The notes below the pieces were generated by a model. It made no database searches and was not told the DNA's origin. It saw only the letters and a list, made by a program, of their open reading frames with translations. Shown here piece after piece: positions 1-6,339 of a DNA stretch of 11,980 bases; position 1 is the first letter of the stretch, and every line of letters begins with the position of its first letter. The stretch lies in NCBI GenBank assembly GCA_934631055.1, contig CAKTXP010000062.1, positions 1 through 11,980 on the forward strand, read 5' to 3'. Source of the stretch: an uncultured Clostridia bacterium. GTDB taxonomy: Bacteria; Bacillota; Clostridia; Christensenellales; Aristaeellaceae. A program made the position numbers and the translations under genes.

Positions 1-48
1 TATCAAACTTCCTACACTTGAAAAGTGCGAACATAAAAACAGTTTCAT
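1..48 (-). CDS. 5' end of a leftward gene, possibly peptidase S51 / class I glutamine amidotransferase-like (partial)
   Basis: Only the first 16 codons are inside the window; they read MKLFLCSHFSSVGSLI and remain open to the edge. The ATG is supported by a perfect AGGAGG seven bases upstream (55-60) and an extended -10 promoter further up. The opening, a short hydrophobic strand followed by a Ser-rich turn and another hydrophobic stretch, resembles from memory the N-terminus of peptidase S51 (dipeptidase E-like) proteins, whose class I glutamine amidotransferase-like fold carries a nucleophilic serine further on. That assignment rests on a few residues and is tentative; the existence of a gene start is much better supported. 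The AT-rich DNA here differs from the GC-rich genes to the right, so it may have a different history. Confidence 0.55.
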   Translation of the reverse strand, partial: MKLFLCSHFSSVGSLI

Positions 49-54
49 CCATAT

Positions 55-99
55 CCTCCTTAATAAATTCCGATTTACTGGACTAAGCTGAGTATACCA
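55..99 (-). promoter_or_regulatory. Extended -10 promoter and ribosome binding site for the gene at the left edge
   Basis: On the minus strand, TGG-TATACT (91-99) is an extended -10 element (TGn before a 5/6 match to TATAAT). No convincing -35 lies at 17-18 bases, as is common for extended -10 promoters. A perfect AGGAGG (55-60) precedes the ATG at 48 by six bases. The leader would be about 35 nt. Confidence 0.55.
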
Positions 100-264
100 T
101 ATTCGCCAATGAGAGAACACCCCTATATAGGAGAATTTGGCTGTTTTACTGCGTACGTACACCCTCCGCAGGGATTCCAAAGGGGCGCAGCCCCTTGGCA
201 CACGACTTTCGGACAAAGCCGTGCGTGTTACATCTTGATAGAGCTGTTACAGCTTACCGATATG

Positions 265-307
265 CAAAAAGCCCCATATCAACACCTTTGCGGTGCGGAT
301 ATGGGAC
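265..307 (-). terminator. Rho-independent terminator, leftward
   Basis: Read on the minus strand, GTCCCATATC (298-307) pairs with GATATGGGGC (271-280) over ten base pairs with one G-T wobble. An inner CACC/GGTG stem closes a GCAAA loop, and five T's follow (266-270). It lies about 115 bases past the stop codon of the cell-wall-binding gene and would end that transcript before the next leftward promoter at 91-99. Confidence 0.7.
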
Positions 308-421
308 TTGATGTTTCCTTGACCAAGCCGGGTACTCGTAACCAATCCTGACAGGCAGTTGCCGTGTCATTTCTCGAAAACTGTTTTGCGAACACCAAGC
401 TAAAGAGGAGCGGGTCTTTTA

Positions 422-2071
422 TCAATACTTGAGTTTCTGCGTCGCGGCCCAGCCTTCGTTAATGGCTTCCTGATGGCTGACGGCGTAGGAGCCGATGCTC
501 TCGGCTTTGCTCATCGGGATCGGGAAGTGTACGCAGAGGTGACCGGCGAAGTTATTGCTGGTCAGGTGCTGCGGGGAATGCGGATAATCGTGGGTCGAGC
601 CGATGTAGGTCTTGCCGTCGGAGAACGTGACCCATACGGCTTTGGGCGCCCAAGTCGTCTTGTTGCCGAAGGCTTTGAGCATGATGGCGGTATCCTCGGC
701 GGTCGCCGGTTCGGCGTCCATATGCGCGTCCTTGGTCATGATGCGCAGTTTCCAGGAGTAGCCGGTGGAGAAGTCGTAGACGGTGCAGTATTCGCCGTTG
801 GCGTAGTTGCGGCGCCAGTTGTAGAAGTTGTCGTAGATGACGTTGTTCGCCATGCTCGGGGTCGGCGAATTGGCATTGCCGTTATTATTGCCAATGACGC
901 TGCTGCCGGAATAATCGGCGTTGATGGCGGCGAGGGTCTTTTTGCCCGCGATGCCGTCCGCCGTCAGCCCCTTGGACTTCTGATAGGCGATGACCGCGTC
1001 GGCGGTCTTTTCGCCGAAGTTGCCGGTCTTGCTGCCGGTGTAGAAGCCCAGCGAGGTCAGCATGTTTTGCAGCTTGAGGACTTCGTCGCTCTTGCTGCCC
1101 TGCTGAAGGGTGATGGAGGTATTGAGCAGGGAAGAAGAGGAGGACGAGCTGCTGTTGCTGCTGCTGGAAGAACTGCTCGAGGAGCTGCTGGAAGAGCTGT
1201 TATTGCTGCCGGAAGAACTTCCGCCCTTTAATTTACTGCTGATGGCGGAAAGCGTCTTTTCGCCCGCAACGCCGTCGGCGGAAAGCCCGTTTGCCTTCTG
1301 AAAGCTGTAAACGGCTTCCTTGGTCAGCGGGCCGAAATTGCCGGTGACCGAGCCGGTGTAATAGCCCAGCGTTTTGAGATTCTGCTGGAGCGTGCGGACG
1401 GCTTCAGACTGAGTTCCCTGCTTGAGCAGGGAGGAAGAGGAGGACGAGCTGGAGCTGGACGAACTGCTGCTTGAGCTGCTGGAAGAGCTGCTCGACGAAG
1501 AAGAACTGCCCAGCGCCGTGGCGATCTTGGCGAGCGTCTTGCTGCCAGCGATGCCGTCGGCGGAAAGCCCATTGGCTTTCTGGAAGCTCATGACGGCGGC
1601 TTCGGTCTTGCTGCCGAAATGACCGCTGAGCGTGCCGGAATAGTAGCCGAGCTTGTTCAGATCCTGCTGAAGCTTGAGAACCGCGTCGCTGCGCATGTCG
1701 TAGCGCAGGGTCGTCGTATCCGAAGAGGAAACGGACGAGCTGGAGGACGAGGAGCTGGAAGAACCGGTCGTATAGGTGATGCCGGCGGCTTCATACAGCG
1801 CCGCGCGCGTCGCTTCATCGACGACGCCGTTGTCCTCAAGCGCGTATTTTTTCTGGAATTTCTTGACGGCGGTCTCGGTCTTTTCGCCGTAGTGACCGGT
1901 GATGCCGGCGCTGTACAGCTTGAGCTGCTTGAGCGCGGTCTGAATGGTCGCGATTTCATCTGCCTCATCGCCAAGGCTGTAACTCTGCGCTGAGGCGGTG
2001 GCGCAGACGCATACCATGACAGCAGCCGCAAGGGCTGAGATCCATCTTTTGTTCGACGCACGGAGTTTCAT
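422..2071 (-). CDS. Secreted protein with four peptidoglycan-binding domains joined by polyserine linkers
   Basis: The 549-residue product starts with a signal peptide (Lys/Arg start, hydrophobic 11-27, likely cleavage after ATASA), so it should be exported. Four PG_binding_1 domains follow at about 33-97, 120-187, 215-283 and 315-387; each has the YYxG..xGxFGxxTxxAVxxFQKxxGLxADGxAG pattern that in this family binds peptidoglycan. Serine runs separate them, including one of 26 consecutive serines (nt 1430-1507). The last ~145 residues form a domain I recall from other clostridial peptidoglycan-binding proteins; it has H494, H498, H502 and an H-L-C-V-H motif with C513. A His/Cys set like this recalls L,D-transpeptidases, but the YkuD signature is not present, so any catalytic role is inference. 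ATG at 2071 is chosen because AAAGGAG lies 12 bases upstream and the signal peptide follows directly; it has its own strong promoter. The stop is TGA followed in frame by TAA. Likely role: a cell-wall-attached protein or wall-remodelling factor. Confidence 0.85.
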   Translation of the reverse strand: MKLRASNKRWISALAAAVMVCVCATASAQSYSLGDEADEIATIQTALKQLKLYSAGITGHYGEKTETAVKKFQKKYALEDNGVVDEATRAALYEAAGITYTTGSSSSSSSSSSVSSSDTTTLRYDMRSDAVLKLQQDLNKLGYYSGTLSGHFGSKTEAAVMSFQKANGLSADGIAGSKTLAKIATALGSSSSSSSSSSSSSSSSSSSSSSSSSSLLKQGTQSEAVRTLQQNLKTLGYYTGSVTGNFGPLTKEAVYSFQKANGLSADGVAGEKTLSAISSKLKGGSSSGSNNSSSSSSSSSSSSSSNSSSSSSSSLLNTSITLQQGSKSDEVLKLQNMLTSLGFYTGSKTGNFGEKTADAVIAYQKSKGLTADGIAGKKTLAAINADYSGSSVIGNNNGNANSPTPSMANNVIYDNFYNWRRNYANGEYCTVYDFSTGYSWKLRIMTKDAHMDAEPATAEDTAIMLKAFGNKTTWAPKAVWVTFSDGKTYIGSTHDYPHSPQHLTSNNFAGHLCVHFPIPMSKAESIGSYAVSHQEAINEGWAATQKLKY

Positions 2072-2108
2072 TTGGGCATGCGTCTCCTTTCATTTCAAGT
2101 ATGTGACT

Positions 2109-2137
2109 ATTTTATTACGACTTGTAACATTTGTCAA
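2109..2137 (-). promoter_or_regulatory. Near-consensus housekeeping promoter for the cell-wall-binding gene
   Basis: On the minus strand a perfect TTGACA (2132-2137) is followed by a 17-base spacer and TAAAAT (2109-2114, 5/6 match to TATAAT). Transcription would start near 2102, giving a leader of about 30 nt that holds the AAAGGAG ribosome binding site. It begins only 17 bases past the thpR stop, so the cell-wall gene need not depend on thpR transcription. Confidence 0.8.
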
Positions 2138-2153
2138 GTTGATTTTAATAAAC

Positions 2154-2708
2154 TCACATCGAATCGAAATAATCGGAGCCGAAATCCGCAGAAAACAGCG
2201 GCGTATAGCGCAGGATATCCCGCTCATCGCGTGCGCTGAGAAAGACGTGCGCGCAGGTCGGCGTGAAGGAGAGCGGCTTGGGCGCAAGCGCGGCGAGCGT
2301 CTGCGGCGTGGTCTGCGCATGGCGGGCGAGGGTGATATGCGGCGAAAAGGGGCCGGGATCGACGCTCAACCCGTTTCGGATGCAGTCGGCGATCAGCGCG
2401 TCGTGGAGCGCGTCAAGGGCAGGTTCGCTTTTGACGCGCAGGATCAGGATGGCGTTGTCCGGCTTGCCGAAATAGTCGGCGGTATCCAGCGTGAGCGTTG
2501 GCGCAGGGAAAGCGGCGGCGTGTTTTTGCAGGATATGCTCGGCGCCGCTCATCTGTTCGGGCGGAACTTCGCCCAAAAAGGCGAGCGTGATATGATGGTT
2601 GGAAATATCGGAATAGCGTCCGAGAATGAGCGATTCGCTCTTTTGGGCGACGCGGGCAGTCTCCTGCCGGATGGCGTCGGGCAGGGAAAGACCATAGAAC
2701 AGGCGCAT
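2154..2708 (-). CDS. thpR: RNA 2',3'-cyclic phosphodiesterase (2H family)
   Basis: The 184-residue product belongs to the 2H phosphoesterase family (ThpR/LigT). The two signature H-x-T-x motifs are present and well spaced: H39-I-T-L within HHITLAFLGE and H124-I-T-L within FSPHITLAR. The start MRLFYGLSLP and the length of about 180 residues are typical. Members open 2',3'-cyclic phosphates to 2'-phosphates and can join 2'-5' RNA ends in vitro; the protein is cytoplasmic. The ATG at 2708 has AAAGGAGGT seven bases upstream, a very strong site. The gene is transcribed divergently from the SNF2 helicase with an intergenic space of about 135 bases and overlapping promoters. No obvious functional partner is beside it. 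Confidence 0.9.
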   Translation of the reverse strand: MRLFYGLSLPDAIRQETARVAQKSESLILGRYSDISNHHITLAFLGEVPPEQMSGAEHILQKHAAAFPAPTLTLDTADYFGKPDNAILILRVKSEPALDALHDALIADCIRNGLSVDPGPFSPHITLARHAQTTPQTLAALAPKPLSFTPTCAHVFLSARDERDILRYTPLFSADFGSDYFDSM

Positions 2709-2730
2709 GGCGCAGACCTCCTTTTTCTTT

Positions 2731-2759
2731 ATTCTATCGGCTTTTCATCTTCTGCGCAA
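2731..2759 (-). promoter_or_regulatory. Probable thpR promoter
   Basis: On the minus strand TTGCGC (2754-2759, 3/6 match) and TAGAAT (2731-2736, 5/6 match) are exactly 17 bases apart. The expected start gives a leader of about 15 nt that includes the AGGAGG site. The -35 hexamer lies just upstream of the opposing promoter's -10 element. Confidence 0.5.
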
Positions 2760-2762
2760 GTA

Positions 2763-2771
2763 TGGTATAAT
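2763..2771 (+). promoter_or_regulatory. Extended -10 promoter for the SNF2 helicase gene
   Basis: TGG-TATAAT is a perfect -10 hexamer with the TGn extension. A weak TTTTCA (2742-2747) sits 18 bases upstream as a possible -35. Transcription would start near 2778, just before the purine-rich AGAGAGG (2781-2787), which could be the ribosome binding site. Confidence 0.65.
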
Positions 2772-2780
2772 CGGGAAGAA

Positions 2781-2814
2781 AGAGAGGATGATGCGCCATA
2801 TTTACGCAGGATGA
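2781..2814 (+). promoter_or_regulatory. Ribosome binding site and 8-codon minicistron ahead of the helicase gene
   Basis: AGAGAGG (2781-2787) abuts ATG ATG at 2788, which opens an 8-codon frame ending at TGA 2812-2814. In the helicase frame the same site is 10 bases ahead of ATA (2798), the place where homologous proteins would be expected to begin. So this is either initiation at the rare codon ATA, a one-base frameshift in the read or genome, or a tiny leader peptide. I cannot choose between them from sequence alone. Confidence 0.35.
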
Positions 2815-2842
2815 GATCAGGGAGCTGACTCCGGATAGAGGG

Positions 2843-5800
2843 ATGATGAAACGCGCGGCTGAATGTATCCGAGAGGGGCGCGTCCGCGATATCCGCGTAG
2901 AGCAGAAAAATAACGGCATTATCCGTTATTCCTGCCGGATACTGGGCAATTACGGTCGGTATCGGGCGTGGCTGGAAGAAAATAACGGATGCCTGACCGT
3001 CGGACACTGCACCTGCCCTGCCTATGCTCAGCTGGGGTATATCTGCAAGCATATCGTCGCGCTGGCGCTCGCCATCTATGAGGAGCCGGAAAACGAAAGG
3101 GAGACGTTCAATTATTCGGAGATTCTGGCGGCGAAAAAGAAACGGCAGGAAGAAATGGAACGCGTTCGCTGCAAAGCATTGGAGGAAGAACGGCGCAGGC
3201 GCGACGACGCGTTTATCGACGAGATTTTGCGCGGCGGCGAGGTGCTGCATGCGCAGGAGATGGGCGACGAAAAGCAGGATATCCGTCTGCTGCCGATCAT
3301 CACGCCGGGGAAGAGCGGTGCAGCGCTGGAACTCAAGGTAGGACGCGAGCGGATGTACATCGTCCGCAATCCGTGGGACTTTGCCGGACGCATCCGCAGA
3401 GATGAATATTTCTCTTACGGAAAAGGGCTGGCGTTCGTTCATCATCGGCTGGCGTTCGATCCGCAGGATATGCCGATCGTGAACGGCGTGCTGTTCCTGG
3501 CGCAGAATATCGCCCGCCAAAACCTGACGCGGATGCCCTTGCAGGGCGCGACCCTTGACCATATGATGCGCGTCCTCATCGGGCGGGAGATCGAGGTGCG
3601 CGACGATCAGGGAAACGGGCGTCCGGCGAAGGTCGAAGAGGGGCAGATATCCCTTGCGCTGGCGCTGGAAAAGACGGAACGCGGCGCAAAGCTGCGCGTA
3701 AAGTCGGAAAACACGGTGATGGGGACGACCGGCGCATATAAATTTGAAACAAAGCGGGTCGTCTGCGCGTTCGGCGCGGATTACATGCGCACGGCGGGGC
3801 TTCTGCGCATCGCGGAGAAATATCCGGACGGGCTGCCTTTGCGCAGAGAACAGATCGCGCCGATCTGCACACAGGTCATTGCGCCGTCCGGCGCGATGGT
3901 CGTCAAGGGGAAAGAACTCCTTGAAAAGCATACGCCGATGGCGATGAAGGCGAAGTTTTATGTCGATATCGCGGAGAACGACAGCCTGACCTGCCGGATG
4001 GAATGGGATTACGGCATGGCAAAGCTGCATCCGGGCGAAGAAAATCCCCATATCCGCCGCGATGCGTTTATGGAAAAGCGCGCGGAAAGCCGCGTGAGAG
4101 CGCTCTTTCCGGACAAGGTTCGGGAAGGGGAATACGCTTTCTTTGGAGAGGAAGAGGAAAAGTTTGTCCTGCTGACCGAGCGGCTGCATGATTTGGAGCG
4201 GCTGGGCGAGGTGATGATCTCCGAACGGCTGGCGGCGATGAACATCAGCGCCAGACGCGCGCTGTCCTTTGGCATGAAGCGGCAGGGAACGCAGCTGCTC
4301 GTCCATGCGGACTTGGGCGGGCTGACGCAGGCGGATCTGGATGCGGCATACGCCGCCTACCGCCAGAAGCGCAGATATGTGCGGCTGAAAAACGGCGTGT
4401 TCCTCTCCGGAGAAGCACTGGAACAGGCGGCGCAGGTGCGCCAGCTTGCCGACAGCGTGGGCATGAGCGCCGAACAGCTGGCGCAGGGCGGCGGCGTGCC
4501 GCTCTCCCGCACGATATATCTGGAACAGGCGCTCCGAGAGCGGGAAGATGTGTCGCTGGATGCGCCGCAGACGCTCCGCAAATGGCTTTCCCGCCTGAGC
4601 GAAGCGCAAAAGACGCAGGCGCAGCAGCCTCAAACGCTGCAAGCCGAACTGCGTCCGTATCAGCTGACGGGTCTGTCGTGGCTCTGCGCGCTGAGCGACG
4701 CAGCCTTTGGCGGCATCCTCGCCGACGATATGGGCTTGGGCAAGACGGTTCAGGCACTGTCGCTCTTCCTGCGGGAGAGGGAAGCGGGGCGGAACGTCCG
4801 CGCGCTCATCGTCTGTCCGGCGTCGCTGCAATTCAACTGGCGGAGCGAAGCGGCGCGGTTTGCGCCGAGCCTGCCCTGTCAGGCGTTGATCGGGACGGCG
4901 GCGGCGCGCGTCCGGCAGATCGCTCAGTGGCGGGACGGTATCCTCATCACATCCTATGACCAGCTCAAGCGCGACGTGGAAGCCTATCGGGATATCGAGC
5001 TGACGCACGTCTTTCTGGACGAAGCGCAGTATATCAAAAACGCCGCTTCTCAGGCGGCGAAGGCGGTCAAGACGCTCAAAGCCGAGCATCGCTTTGCGCT
5101 GACCGGAACGCCTATCGAGAACCGGCTCAGCGAACTGTGGTCCATCTTTGATTTCCTGATGCCGGGCTATCTGTACGCGTACAAGAAATTCAAGGAGCGC
5201 TTTGAAGCGCCTATCGTGCTGGAGGGCGACGAGCAGGCGCGGCATGACCTGCATCTGATGGCCGCGCCGTTCATCCTGCGCCGCATGAAGAAAGACGTGC
5301 TGACCGAATTGCCGGATAAGATCGAGACTGTGATGACCAGCGAGATGACCGCGGGGCAGAGCAAAATCTATCACGCTTACGCTGAACGGCTGATGCGCGA
5401 AGCGGAGAGTGAGATCGGCAGTGCGCAGGGGCGCATGAAGATCCTGGCGGGGCTGACGCGCCTGCGGCAGATCTGCTGCGATCCGCGGCTCTGTTTGGAA
5501 GGCTATGCGTCCGGAAGCGGAAAGCTGGAACAGGCGGTCGGGCTCGTCCGCGATATGGCGGCGCAGGGACACCGCATGCTGCTCTTCTCGCAGTTCACCT
5601 CGATGCTGGATCTGCTCGAAACGGCGCTGCATGCGGAGGGCTTTGAAACGCTGATGCTCACCGGAGCGACCGATAAAGAGGAACGCATGCGGCTGGTCGA
5701 GCAGTTCAACAGCGGGAATATTCCGGTCTTTCTGATTTCGCTCAAAGCGGGTGGAACAGGGCTGAACCTGACCGGCGCGGATGTGGTCATCCACTACGAC

Positions 5801-6025
5801 CCATGGTGGAACACCGCCGCGCAGAATCAGGCGACTGACCGCGCCTACCGCATCGGGCAGACGAAAGGCGTACAGGTCTTTTCGCTGATCGCTTCCGGAA
5901 CGATTGAAGAACGCATCCTGCTGCTCCAGCAGGAGAAGAAGGAGCTGAGCGACGGCGTGCTGCTCGGCGAGGATTCGCTGTTCACGGTCGATGCTTCTGC
6001 GCTGAGGGAGATACTGAGAGGCTGA
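2843..6025 (+). CDS. SWIM zinc-finger SNF2/RapA-type DEAD-box helicase
   Basis: A 1060-residue superfamily-2 ATPase. An N-terminal SWIM zinc finger is clear: C56-T-C58, then nine residues, C68-K-H70. A long middle region corresponds to the SNF2-associated part of bacterial members. The helicase core holds Walker A D-D-M-G-L-G-K634-T, the SNF2-type Walker B D726-E-A-Q, the LTGTPIENRLSELWSIFDFL motif, and C-terminal motifs SLKAGGTGLNLTGA and ATDRAYRIGQ. Such proteins use ATP to move on double-stranded DNA and are thought to remodel protein-nucleic acid complexes such as stalled RNA polymerase; the substrate here is unknown. The length is normal. The start is uncertain: ATG 2843 is the first canonical in-frame start, but its ribosome binding site is poor, and in-frame codons back to 2798 (ATA) read FTQDEIRELTPDRG, which looks like the usual start of these proteins. 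The gene is monocistronic here; repeat copy A begins 12 bases after its stop. Confidence 0.93.
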   Translation: MMKRAAECIREGRVRDIRVEQKNNGIIRYSCRILGNYGRYRAWLEENNGCLTVGHCTCPAYAQLGYICKHIVALALAIYEEPENERETFNYSEILAAKKKRQEEMERVRCKALEEERRRRDDAFIDEILRGGEVLHAQEMGDEKQDIRLLPIITPGKSGAALELKVGRERMYIVRNPWDFAGRIRRDEYFSYGKGLAFVHHRLAFDPQDMPIVNGVLFLAQNIARQNLTRMPLQGATLDHMMRVLIGREIEVRDDQGNGRPAKVEEGQISLALALEKTERGAKLRVKSENTVMGTTGAYKFETKRVVCAFGADYMRTAGLLRIAEKYPDGLPLRREQIAPICTQVIAPSGAMVVKGKELLEKHTPMAMKAKFYVDIAENDSLTCRMEWDYGMAKLHPGEENPHIRRDAFMEKRAESRVRALFPDKVREGEYAFFGEEEEKFVLLTERLHDLERLGEVMISERLAAMNISARRALSFGMKRQGTQLLVHADLGGLTQADLDAAYAAYRQKRRYVRLKNGVFLSGEALEQAAQVRQLADSVGMSAEQLAQGGGVPLSRTIYLEQALREREDVSLDAPQTLRKWLSRLSEAQKTQAQQPQTLQAELRPYQLTGLSWLCALSDAAFGGILADDMGLGKTVQALSLFLREREAGRNVRALIVCPASLQFNWRSEAARFAPSLPCQALIGTAAARVRQIAQWRDGILITSYDQLKRDVEAYRDIELTHVFLDEAQYIKNAASQAAKAVKTLKAEHRFALTGTPIENRLSELWSIFDFLMPGYLYAYKKFKERFEAPIVLEGDEQARHDLHLMAAPFILRRMKKDVLTELPDKIETVMTSEMTAGQSKIYHAYAERLMREAESEIGSAQGRMKILAGLTRLRQICCDPRLCLEGYASGSGKLEQAVGLVRDMAAQGHRMLLFSQFTSMLDLLETALHAEGFETLMLTGATDKEERMRLVEQFNSGNIPVFLISLKAGGTGLNLTGADVVIHYDPWWNTAAQNQATDRAYRIGQTKGVQVFSLIASGTIEERILLLQQEKKELSDGVLLGEDSLFTVDASALREILRG

Positions 6026-6037
6026 AATCGGCTGGGG

Positions 6038-6320
6038 ACGCTGGGCTGCTGACCCGGGAAACTCGCATAGAAACGCAAGCGTTTCTTGCGATTTCCGATT
6101 TCCGTGACGCTGAATCCCGCACAGCGGGCGCGTGACTCCAATCCCAGACCTGCTTGGGGCTCTGCCCCAAACCCCGGCAGGGAACCTTGTTCCCAGCACC
6201 CTTTCTTTCATTTATCGCTTCGCGATAAATGGATGTTAAACTGATTTAAACCAGCGCGAAGCGAAGAAGGGAGTCTGAGGGATAGAATCCCTCAGGCGGG
6301 TTTGAGCGGCAGCCCAACGT
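6038..6320 (+). repeat. Structured intergenic repeat, copy A
   Basis: A 283 bp copy of a family found three times in this window, located between the stop codons of the convergent helicase and DUF255-like genes. Ends ACGCTGGGCTGC (6038-) and GGCAGCCCAACGT (-6320) are imperfect inverted repeats. Hairpins in order: 6064-6090 (CGCA-AGAAACG stem, CAAG loop), 6104-6136 (GTGACGC/GCGTGAC with one mismatch and an inner CCCGC/GCGGG), 6154-6170 (TTGGGGC/GCCCCAA), 6180-6194 (GGGAAC/GTTCCC), 6210-6230 (ATTTATCGC/GCGATAAAT, loop TTC), 6275-6295 (CTGAGGGAT/ATCCCTCAG). The segment CGCGAAGCG (6255-6263) can also pair with CGCTTCGCG in the fifth hairpin. This is the most diverged copy, with a changed 6231-6252 segment and a weakened last stem. 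It may help end transcription from both sides, though no T-tract directly follows a stem. Confidence 0.9.
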
Positions 6321-6339
6321 AGCTTTTAATATTGCTCAA

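Larger units (their letters stand above)
49..421. other. Gene-poor stretch with several hairpins; possible margin of transferred DNA
   Basis: No convincing gene lies here. An 80-codon open frame on the plus strand (109-351) has no ribosome binding site in front of it and runs through inverted repeats, so I do not call it. Visible structures are CCAA/TTGG plus GGGGC/GCCCC arms around GCA (177-198), AGCTG/CAGCT (248-260 region), GACA-GGC/GCC-TGTC (350-368), TCG-AAAA/TTTT-CGA (374-391), and the terminator hairpin listed separately. On the plus strand AAAGAGGAG (402-410) looks like a ribosome binding site about ten bases before position 421, yet no start codon or gene follows; the next bases are the end of the oppositely oriented cell-wall gene. 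The stretch therefore resembles a structured leader separated from its gene. Its base composition is lower in GC than the rest of the window. Confidence 0.4.

Noticed and set aside
109..351. 80-codon open frame on the plus strand
   Set aside because: No ribosome binding site precedes the ATG, and the frame runs through several hairpins including a good terminator on the other strand.
1110..1622. Plus-strand open frames rich in Leu and Glu
   Set aside because: They are reverse-strand readings of the polyserine codons and have no other support.
2729..6211. 1160-codon open frame opposite the helicase gene
   Set aside because: It is the antisense shadow of a GC-rich gene with clear SWIM and SNF2 motifs; it also reads into repeat copy A and shows no domain pattern of its own.
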